DNA of 44,172 nt from Lingula anatina (Eukaryota; Brachiopoda; Lingulata; Lingulida; Lingulidae): the NCBI RefSeq assembly GCF_001039355.2, contig NW_019774158.1, forward strand, positions 9,246 to 53,417, read 5' to 3'. A program made the position numbers and the translations under genes. The notes under the pieces were generated by a model. The model saw only the letters and a program-made list of their open reading frames with translations, was not told the DNA's origin and made no database searches. Within the stretch, counting starts at the first letter, position 1. Every line of letters starts with the position of its first letter. Below, in pieces: positions 10,888 to 22,700 of this stretch.

Positions 10888-13718
10888 GTGAGACATTCTG
10901 TGGTCAATTTAATGGTTTTATTTATTTTCAACAGAAATGATGGTACCATCTTCTCTGATCTATACTTTCAATTTTCAGTAACAGTAACAGGAGCTACATG
11001 TATTCCATCAGTATCCTGAGAGTTTGATTATTCATGCTTCTTTTCCAAAAATTGATAAAATTAAAAGATAAGAGGTTGATGTATGTAATTTAGGTTAATG
11101 TAGGTGTGAGTCATCTGATGTGGTTACTGAATAATTATATGGAGCATATATTTACATGTATTATGTTTAAAAAGACAAACAGTTGGGCCTAGTGGCTGTA
11201 CAAAACTGCCTAAAAAAGCAAATGGAAATAATTAAATCTGACAATTAAAAGTGAGGTGTAAAAGACTTATAAAGTTTAATTTTTGCCCTGAAAAACAAAG
11301 TAACATTATTTTATGTTATTACAAAGAAGGCCAAATTGATGCTAGAAGAGTGTATATAATGTAAAATTTAAAATTTAATTAAATAAATTTTCACTTTAAA
11401 ACTTAGAATATTATTCAATAGCTTAAATAAGAAAGTGGGCACAATCAATTTAATGTAAACATTTTTCAGATGCAATATGCAGAATAATTTTTCTGCTTAT
11501 TATATGTATGGACAAAAATTGAGGCAACAGTAAATAATCAGGGATATAATTCTAAAAAAATGTACAAATTAGATTTTAAATGATCACATCGAATGTTTTT
11601 ATGTTATTATTTTGATTAAAATCTTTTACTTTTCAGGCAGAATATGACAAAGTGTCATATAGAGAAGATTCTATTGATGGACCAGGGAATATTAGAGAAG
11701 TAAATATTTGGGAGTTGTTTGGTACACAGTACCACTTGGTCAGAACTCTGAGTTGTGGACATTAACATAAGATAACTATTAAGAGTTTGGTGGGACATCG
11801 TAATTATGTATTTACATTATCATTTATTATTATAGGCTGTCTTCATAAATCATATAGTTCCATGTATCAGGCTTTTGAGGAATATAAGAGAGAAAAAAAG
11901 ATTTTAACCTTTAGATATTTGTTCAGAAAGAAGATTTAATTGCTTTTATTTCAGTAATCACAACCTGAATATAAGTGAAAAGCTTATATTTATTTTAGAA
12001 ATGAAAAGAACATTTTTTTAGTATTTTATGTCATTGAGATATGTTTCAGTTCTTTAAATTTTTTTTAAAATAAAGAGTTGCCATTTGAAGACCTGTTGAC
12101 CAAAAAAAGCCCACAAAGTTTTCATATAAATTGTATAGTTACACAAATCACCAATCCTGATAATTCAGTCTCTGTCAGTAAATTGTAACCACCATCATGC
12201 CCATGGCAACGTTACTTCAAATGATGCCTTGTAATCTCATTACACCAATCCTCATATAAATGTTTTCCATGTATTGAAATTTTATTCAGCTTGCCAATTC
12301 ACTGAGAACCAAGTTCCAAGGTCCGATCTCTGCACTGACCAAGATCAAAGATGCCATTGAAGATGACTATGCCAGCTTCTCCAGTGTCAGATCTATGACA
12401 CAGTGCTGCCAAGTGGTGGAAGCTACTTATGACAAGAGGTTTAGTCAGGAGGTTTGTGATGTACACATACATGTGCAAACATGGGCATATATACATATGC
12501 AGGGGCAGATATTCACAAATCACACATATACAAAGTTTACACTAATGCACAAAACACATGAGTATGCATGTGTACATATGCACGTATTTGAAAAATTTTA
12601 TTTTCAAAAATTGACAGGTCAACTTTGACAAGGCTTGTGTGACAGTAGCAGGCCAGAGTTCAGTGAATAAAAAATTCCCTACGGCAAGGGTTGTGGAAGT
12701 GATGAAGGAAAACATCCGCATCAATCCAAATCTGAAGTGGCAGTACTTTGGAGGAGAAGATGGTATACTTCTTAATTATCCTGCAGTGAAACCCACAGGT
12801 GTGCCTGACTGTGATAGTTATGATCCAAGGTTCAGGTAAGTAACTTAATGTCTGACTTAAAATTTCAGGTTGTTGAGGACAATTTGTATGTGAAATAAGT
12901 GAGTTTTCTGATTTTCAACATTTAATTAATATCACTGAAACATGTTATGTTTATAACTTTTACAATGGAAAATGTAAAACATCAGAATCTTCCACTTACA
13001 TTTGCAAAGGCAAAAGATATAGAGATGGATTTTTGATGGGCCATCATGATCATGGACATGTTCAAAAATCATTTTTAAAATTTAATGTCTTTGTATGCTG
13101 TGTTTGAATGCCTGAGTAAAGTGAAATTGGCATTAAGGAAAATAAAAGAGAATATTAAGTAGGGGTATTCTGAATGCATCTCATGGAGCTTTATTATCTC
13201 AAGTTGATGATTTGAAGAAAAAATCACTGCTTTTACAAAATATATAATTATGTCAAATTATGCAAAATTTTGTGACCTTTTGTATAATTTTGTATTTTTT
13301 TATTATTTGTTTGGATTGGTATATACAAACTAGGTATTTAGACAAAAACACAAAGAGACTATATTTTACAGTGTTAGAAATTAAAAGTTTATAATTTCAG
13401 GCCATTCTATGTGTCTGCAGCCACTCCAGTTCCCAAAGACATTGTGGTTGTCATAGATACATCAGGATCCATGACAACATATCACAACAGCAAGACACTG
13501 CTCCAGATTGCCAAAGATGCTGCAAGAACTGTTGTGGAAACCTTGAGTGCAAATGACAGGGTGTGTCAGACAAGTTTTCATTTAATCTTTTTAATTGATA
13601 ATTTACTTGTGTGGGGATGTCTGCATACTTTGTTGAGTCTGTTTTCAGAGCATTCCCAACAAAGAACTTACAGGGATGTGATTTTTCTGATTTTTCCAGA
13701 TTTTCGTCATTTTTAGTG

Positions 13719-13770
<52 letters not shown>

Positions 13771-16700
13771 TTTTTTTAACTTTTCTGGCATAATTACACA
13801 ACAAAATCAATTTTCAGGTTCACTCTTATTTTAATCATAGTCTTCAGTGCTCTGACTTTTATTATCTTTCTACAGATTGGATTAGTGTCGTTTTCCTCGG
13901 CTGCGTACACGCCAGTGCTGTCAGAGAGCACCTGTTATACCACATCTCTAGCTGCTGCCACGCCTCAAAATGCCAAGAACTTGAAAAAATACATTGATAG
14001 TCTGAGGGCAGTCGGAGCAACTAATTACCAAGCCGCTATGGAAAAAGCATTCTCTTTATTCAATAGTTCTGAGAATTCCTTTAAAGGTGAAAAAAGAAGT
14101 AGGTTTCATTTTCATTCAATCTTCCATTGATCTCTGCCTGTCCTGCCCACGCTAGCGAGTGGCATTCACAGACTACTCTACGCTTGATGATTTTGTGCCA
14201 CTTGTGACAGCCTTCTGCTTGGTGCCATCTTTTGAGCTTTGCTTCGGTATTTCATTACTCTTTGCCTTCTGCTGTCAGACAAGCTGCCCATAATTGTAGG
14301 TCCTGGGGGTTACTGAGATTCAGCGTGCCATGGATCTTGAAAAGGTGCTCAGGCAGTAAGGGCGCTTTTTGTTGGCCTGGTTCTCCCTTGTGGCGTTTCA
14401 TGCCTCCTATAATGGACTTGAGCTCCCAAGAAGTAAGCGGGTTTCCCCAAGTCGAACACCATGTGTAAAATTCTGACTATGTTAAGATATTGGCGGACGG
14501 TTGATACTGCACAAGATCGTGCCAGATACGCTGCATATCGACAGACATTTTCTTGTGAAATGGGAATTGGCGCACAGTTGATAGCTCTGCAGAACTTAAC
14601 GAAAGCTCTTAAGTGAGACCTGTATGCAGCTTTGGTGGAATGAGCAAAAAGTTGTGACTTCCAAAACGCCACCTCCCTGTCTAGTTCTCTTCTGAGCTGT
14701 ATGGCAGTGATCCCTGTGAAGACAAAAATTTAAGAGAATCTTCAGACATGTGATGATGAAGGCAGTATGTAGGAGGTGGAGTTGAAAGCAGTGAGTCAGC
14801 AATGTAGTTATCAGTCCCTGCAATATGGGTGGCAATGACTGAAAAGTTGTAATGTATTGCTAAGTATGCGAGTTCTTTCAGTAAAGAGTTGCACATGATG
14901 TTGGGGGAGGCTCCTTTGTTCAGTATTTCCATTGCTACTGTACTGTCTGTATAAATAACAACACGCTTATTACGCCAGGCTTTGCCCCATCGATAGGCTG
15001 CTAGAACTGCTACGGCGAGTTCCTTAACATTGATATGCTGGACGCTTAATGCTGCACTGTCCGCTTGCCAATTGATATAAAACCAGTCACCGTAGTGGAA
15101 CGCTCCTCCTGCGGAATTACTGGCATCCGTGAATGCGTGGACCTGCTCGCGCGTGTCCCAGATTAAGCGGGTATTATTCCCTGCCCATAACCACTTAAGC
15201 CACCAGTCGATTTCCCCATATATAGTTTGTAGCCTACATTTGTGCGATGGTTGCTGTAACATTGATAAAGCGTTGAAAATTGGCCGCAGGTGTGTCCTGC
15301 CCCAGGGTATTACGTTAGCTGCCCACAATAACCTCCCAGCTAATGACTCCAATTGTCTTTTTGAGGCTCGTGTGCGAAGGCGAAAGTTTTTAAGTGTCCG
15401 GCAGAGATCATGCACTTTACTTTGCTCTAAAGCTAGTGTACGGACCGATTTTGATGAAATTTTCAGGAACTGTCAGAAGTGGGCAAGGAAGACAATGATT
15501 AGTTTTTGGTGGTGGTCCGGATCAATAATCAATCAATAATAATAATCAACAATTGCTGTCTTGGCAGAGGTCTGCGCTCTTGGAGTGCTTTTCTAGTTTT
15601 GTTATGTTTTCCTTTTTAATTTTTTCTCAAACACTGGCATTTGTGACTTTTAACTCTCATCTGCCTGAGGCTCTGCACATTTTCTATATTTCCACATAAG
15701 CAGTTGTATTGTTTTTTATGTCTTTAAACATTATGTAATATTATTTTATGCACTGTCATCATTTTTCAAATATTGAGACTTTCATCATGAGAATTTGAAC
15801 TCTCATGGTCCTGAAACTGTAATCTTACTGAAGGGGTGGATTGAGACCATCTTCTGGGTCTTCCGGAAGACGGTCAGGTTATTAAGTTTATATTGACTGG
15901 TATCCATTATTTTTTCTTTTGGAAGACCATCAAAATAGAGGATGGATCAACAAAGATACTTTGGAATACTGTCAGAAAATATCTCAGGGTCCGCTCCTGT
16001 TATTGACCATGTTACCTGTTGTGCATGATTAAAATTCAGTGTTGACTGACAGTGCTATTATAAGCATCATTTATTATTGCATCAAAACTGACAAAATGAC
16101 CTTTTTTGCATCTTTATTTTCTGTTTTTTGTCTGTACATTTGACAGCTTTGCTGCCTTGTTTAAATTTCTGACTGCATATTATGATGTGTTGTTACACAG
16201 AATTACTTTTTTTTTTTTACAAAATTTACAATGTTTTGTTAAATATTAAAATTGTAAGCTAGATGAAAGAATTTTTTAATTTAAATTCTGTGTTGCAAAG
16301 TATAGTTTAACTGATGCTGTCACGTGTTTTCTGTGTAAATAGAGTGCAGTATATTTGAAAATCCACAGTGATAAATTTCAAGAATAGTGCTTTCATCTCA
16401 TATTCATATTTGTGTTTCATTATTATGTATATTTTTTATCAATTTATTCAAATTTTAACATAGTTTTTACATGGCGTGATGCTTATTCAAATTTAAATCT
16501 CAAAAATTTTCTACCAAGTATCCAGCCTTTTACCTCTGAGTCATTAATTTCAGATAAAGTGATATTATTCCTAACTGATGGTAAAAGAACACAGGGCGGA
16601 AATCCTCTGGAGACCATACGGGATCAAAATGCCATCCTTGGCAACCAAGTCCTCATCTTAACATTTGGTCTCGGCCAGTGTAAGTCTGCATTTTAAAATA

Positions 16701-19700
16701 ATATTAATAATAATAATAATAATTGTGTAATAATTATATCACTCTGTAAATTATCATCCACAAATACCAGACTGAGTATTACCATCAACTCTATATGGTG
16801 AAAGGTTGGGGTTAACCAGGGGACAACAGACACCATTAATTTGCCTAAATTTATGTTTTTTTGATAAGATGGTGGAGACACTAAGACCCCATTCCCATAG
16901 ATTTTAGATCGATCTATCCCTGTGGGTAGTCTCACTAGATCACTGTCAGCTTAGCCGGCTTAACCATCTGTCCCGCCTACTAAAAGCTGTAAGGGGGTAA
17001 TTAACTATGGTGCGCACTCAGCTGACTGCAATTTAGCGTGAATCCCCAGGGAGTTAGGTCGATCTAAATCTAAATCTCTGGATCGATCTAAATATCTGGG
17101 AATGCACCCTTAGACAAGATCCATTCAGCTGAATTGTTCTATATTTTATTATATATATTTTTTTAGAAATCCACTACAAAGAAGTGAAAAATATTTTGAA
17201 ATCGCCTTTTTTTAGTAGATTTGATAAAAGTCAACCATTCGTTACCCATGCACTCAAACATTCTATTTCAATTTTAGCCCTGGAGGAAAGTTCTCTCACT
17301 GAATTGAGGAACATGGCTGCCCAGACTTTAAGCAGTCAATCTTATGGGGAAATTACAGTGAGGCTTTCAAAACTTTCATAATTGCTTTTTTTCATTGATT
17401 TAAAATTATGCTACTTTAAAGGAGAGATGATGATTTTCTATTAATGCTATAAATGCTAATTGGTTGAATTACTTAAAAATTACTTAAAGTATTTCTTTAT
17501 ATCACTTTTTCTCACGCTTGAAAAAATAATTGTTTTGTATATCAGGTGTGTGACTTGCATATCTTGATAATTGCTTTTGAGGGGGCTAGAAAAATTATAG
17601 AGTTAAACAATAAAAGGGAATGAAATATTTACTTAGAAATTTACCAGAAATTTTTACAAACTCCTTGCAGGCTGGCACCTTCACTCATGTTACGGACCCA
17701 AATCGTCTTCGTTCTGCCATGGCGTCTTACTACGACATCTTCAGCTCTACTGGCAGTCCCATTATAGACCCCCAGTTCTCTGTACCATATATAGACTTAT
17801 TTGGGACAGGTAAGGCTGAACTTGATCATACCAACACCCAAGTGAATTGCTAAACTAAACTTCTTAATTTCTATGTGTCAGGTGCCATGATTATGAAACT
17901 GCACTGATTGACCCTAAAATCAGATCAGCTCAGTTAGAGAAATATGATTCATGCAACCTAAAACTATAATGTGAAGCTTAATGATGTGAGGCATTTGAGC
18001 TACAGAACAGAATAAGATATAAATATTTTAAAATGCTAATGGAACGTGGAATTACAAAATAATAAATATTTTGAAATGCTAATAGAACTTATAATTACTT
18101 AAACATATTTATAAGGTCAGAAGCAGGTAATTTGATGAATATAATTTATATATTAATGTTTTTCTATAGATTGCTTCCTATTTAAAATCATTGTTGTATG
18201 TGTGTATATATATAGAGACAGATTGTACGCAGATGCACATATATATATATATATTTCAGGTCTCATCACCTCCATCTGCTTGCCTGCATACCACAGTGGC
18301 CGACTGATTGGTGTAGCTTGCTCTGATGTTGCCATGAGTGAACTCCTCTCTGAAGCCACCTATTTTGACAAGGGTGAACTGAGCTATGCCTTTGTTATCA
18401 ATGGCTATGGCAGGACATATTCCCACCCTCTGCTGCCAAGACCCTATGATGTCACAGATGATCCCATCTTTGTGGATATTCATCACTTGGAGAGGGCACC
18501 TGCTGCGAAAGCAGTGATAAGCTCCATGATCAGGTTAGATCAGTTGCTTTTATTTATTAGCTTTATAGACAAATGTAATTTTCTGAGTCAGATCATACCC
18601 AGATTTTAGTGCTGTTCTTATAGAAGTATATCTCAAGCTTAAATATCCTTAGTTCTAGCATTTTATTATCTTTTTTAAGGAATTAGAGAGATGATATTTG
18701 AGATTTTGGGCATCAGATAAATCCAAAGAATCTGCAACTACATTTTTCTCATGACATACTGCTACTTGAAGATCTGTCTTCCAGCAGTATATGCTGTGTT
18801 AATCTCTGCCTACTTCAGGTCATTTTTTTAACTCTCTTCCTGCCACAATTAAAACATCTATTTTTTATTTTTCTTCTCAGGGGTGAGGAGGATAACAGCA
18901 GCTTTGTTTCCACCAGAACACAGGCCAGAGGAGATGTGTTCAGAGAAGGTGTCAGCATAACAAATGTCATGTCACATTACTTCTGGGCACCAGTAAGACT
19001 TCAGCTTCAAATAAAGACTAATTTCTGATTATAAGTAACTTTAAATGACTAGGAAAGATGCATTTGAAAACTTGTGACAGGGAGCTACTAAATTAAAGAT
19101 TAATTTCAGTTTCAGTTGTGCTTCATTTAATTTTAATTTTTTGGTTTAAAGAAAAAGTTAAAATGTGCATCTGCGTACAATCTGACTAAATGGTTTACAT
19201 GATTATGTGCATTTTAGACTGGCCCCATCATTATATCATTCTGTTATTTTTTACTTGTTTATTTCTGTCACAATCTCACTCTTGATTACATTAAGTACTG
19301 TAACAATGACAATATATCACAACACCGTGGAAATAACTCTTTTATCCCAAATAGGTGGCACTACAAGATAGGACCAACTCACGTTTTTTCAGATTCCTGG
19401 GAGTAATATCTCGGTATGTCTTGTCATTGGAGAGGGTGACAAAATCAGTGTGCCGTCACCTCAGACTGCAACGTTGGCCATGTTTAACTACCACAGATAT
19501 GACCTCGAACCTCCATCAAGTCCATGCAAGCACTTTTCTCGATATGCATCGAAAGGTTCGTACTCTTTATAGTAACATATGCAAGAGCTTTAACATGTGT
19601 GGTATGCTGTGATAAGCCACATGGTTTTTTGAATGAAAATGATTTAGGAAATTGATATTATAGTCGTAAAAGATCTCTCTTTAATTTTATCAAAATATAC

Positions 19701-22700
19701 CTCAAATAGTATTCTGCAAAATGGTAGTAATAATGATGCAGAGTAGAAAAAGATGATATTTGTTTGATTTTAAATTATTGTCCATATTGCAGACTCTAGT
19801 GCAGTGATGCTCACCCCAGGGGCCTTCAGACAGCCATATCACTATCTGAACACTGAGGAAACAGCCACCAATGTCACACAATATGAGAGATATCTCACAG
19901 GACAGAGCTCACAGAACCCTGGCTTGAAGGTTAGTTGTGTATTCTATATAAGGGCTCCTGAGGTAATCTGTGCCTTAAAAATGCAGTATTTGTGACAGAT
20001 CTAATTGTCAATTCTAATGCAGGACAGGTGTCTGAGGCACAGTGTGGTGTCTGCAGTTAGGTCATAAGCCATAGGGATCATTCCCAGACCCTGTCGTACT
20101 AACTGTGGATCCATATATCTCCAAGGAGATTCTCACTAAATTGCAATTATCTTGTGGCTTAGAATTCTGTCACACCTACTGAAGCTGCTTGGGGGTAATT
20201 AACTATAATTGTTTAGCAGCTTCTTTGGGCATGCCAGACATCTATAAGCCCCTTAAGCTGAAAGCAAATTAGTGAGAACCCCGTGGAGATGGATCGATCC
20301 TGTTAGATTGATCTAGGTATGGAAATCCAGTCGTAAATACTCTTCCCTCCCCCCTCCACACATTTGACTTGTGATAGTTTCATGTAAATCTCTGGTGTGA
20401 CATGATTCAAAATGTTCAAAGGAACACATCTGTGAGGATGTGTTCTCCTGAATTGCCTAGTAATTTAGAAACATAGGCAAAGACTAAGTCACCATTGTAA
20501 AGTGAAGTTACTTTAAAATAACTTGATATTATTATTATTATAGATTATTAAATTCATTAACCCATTAAAATATTTAGACATTTTGGTTGTTTGTCATTTA
20601 GTATTTTGCTGTCTGTTTTTCTTCCAGTTACTTAAAAATAATTTTATATTATTATTATAGAATACTACTTTACTTAATCCATTAAAATATGGATAGAATT
20701 TGATTCTGTTTATCATTTGTAGTATTTTGGTGTCTGTTTCTCTCCCAGACCTCCATTCTGGACAGTGTAGTGATCACATACAAAGCTGAAGAAATCTGGA
20801 AGAGGAAACCAGCAGACTTTGTTGTATATAGATCTATTGGAACAATGGACGGATTGATGAGACTTCTCCCAGGGTTGCAGCTGACGAAAAATTACGACCA
20901 CACCAGGAGAGCTTGGTACCTGTTTATTTTTGTCAGATTATGTTTAGTGAATTAACTTTTACCCGAGTCTGAAGAAAAATCCAGTCTTATTATTGTTAGG
21001 CTAAGGCCACATTCAGAACAGTGGACTAACTAGTCTGCAGGTCAAATATGGCTTCCCTCTAAAAAACATGCCATCTAATCCACTAATAGACACTGAATAG
21101 ATTCTCCTTGAACTGTTACCTCCATTTTTTAGGTTCAAGAGGACCTTAACATACAAGGACACAAATGTGGTTTCGCCGCCATATTTGGATGTTTGGGGTT
21201 CTGGCTATGTCATAACTCTCAGTCATACTTTATATGAGGGAAAGTGAGTAATATCTGTAATAATGATAATAATAAAGTAGAATAATATCATATTTATTTG
21301 GTAGCAATATTCTAATGAAATAAAAGTGCACAATGCCATATTTTTAAAGGTAAAAAATTTCTTTGTTTTTAAAGACCCATACCATGTTTTACCCTACAGG
21401 CACATTCATAGAACATCATTTCACCTCCCAAGCGACAAATTTGATAATGTTTAACTTTTTTGGGCCAACTTTACACAAGACAGAAAAGTAACATCAAGAT
21501 AGAAATATGGACATATTATACTTCACCATTATTTTTTATGTATTATTATTATGTCAGAGCTGGAGGAGTGCACACACTTGATGACAAGGTGACAGCAGTT
21601 ATTTTGACAGACTTCACCATTACTTATTTCTACCAGGTGATTCAGGACAGATATGCAAACTGTAGAGATGCTGGATACAGGTAACAACCAATTACTTAAA
21701 TTGTTTCATTATATGTACATTATACAAGTATTTTAAAGAAATCTTTTACTTTTGAAAAACTTTGGGAATTTTTTAATTTTAACCTAGTGCTTGATGATAG
21801 AAATATTATATTGAGAAAAAGAATATGTTTACATACAATATTCTTTTTTGTTAATTGGTACGTATGGATATTTATTATGTTTTAGCTGCTTAGTGATGGA
21901 TTCCAGTGGTTTCATAGTAATGCATGATGATTTTGTAAAAGCTACAGACACACCTGATATTGAAAATGTACACATTTTAAAAAAGGTAAGCAATGCATAC
22001 CTTGAACAGGGTGAATTACTTATTGTAAATTAGAATTCAGAATTGCTTATACAAGTTTTCTAAGATTGGAAAAACAAGGCAGTGATTGTCTGAATTATTT
22101 TTAATAATCAAAAGAATTAATTGCTTTTTAAACATGCAAATTGCAGTATTTAAAACAAAAACAAGGCAGCAAAGCTGTCAAATGTACAGACAAAAAACAG
22201 GAAAAAAAAAAGATGCAAAATAGGTCATTTTGTCAATTTTGATGCAATAATTAATAATGCTTATAATAGCACAGTCAGTCAACACTGATTTTTTAATCAT
22301 GCGCAACAGGTAACTTGGTCAATAACAGGAGCAGATCCAGATATATTTTCTGACAATATTCCAAAGTATCTTTGTTGATCCATCTTCCATTTTGGTGGTC
22401 TTCCAACAGAAAAAATAGATACCCATTAATATAAACTTTAAAATCCGACTGTCTTCCAGGAGACCCAGAAGATGGTCTCAATCCACCCCTTCAATAAGAT
22501 TACAGTTTCAGCACCATGAGAGTGAAAATTCACATGATGAAAGTCCCAATATATGAAAAATGATGACAGTGCATAAAATAATTATATTACATAGTGTTTA
22601 AAGACATAAATACCAATACAACTGCTTATGTGGAAATAAAGAAAATGTGCAGAGCCTCAGGTGGATGGGAGTTAAAAGTCACATCTTAAAAATGCCAGTG

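Larger units (their letters stand above)
13401..17357 (+). other. Gene B vWA domain exons (5-8) with intact MIDAS
   Basis: Exons 13401-13560, 13876-14086, 16554-16679 and 17278-17357 encode the vWA domain. VVVIDTSGSM gives the D, S, S ligands, GATNY the Thr and LFLTDG the distal Asp, so all five metal-site residues are present. In alpha2delta proteins this site is needed for channel trafficking; the same role here is inferred. Exons 6 and 7 are separated by the long intron carrying the DIRS remnant. Confidence 0.85.

Noticed and set aside
14349-14672. Functional tyrosine recombinase gene
   Set aside because: The frame shifts near 14360 and the catalytic half is missing; it is part of the dead DIRS-like element.
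19355-19612. Open frame starting at an AG|GTGG acceptor before gene B exon 12
   Set aside because: Its frame does not match gene A exon 12. The acceptor TTTTTTCAG ending at 19392 restores homology (HRYDLEPPSSPCKHF), phase 0 and the exact 163-bp length.
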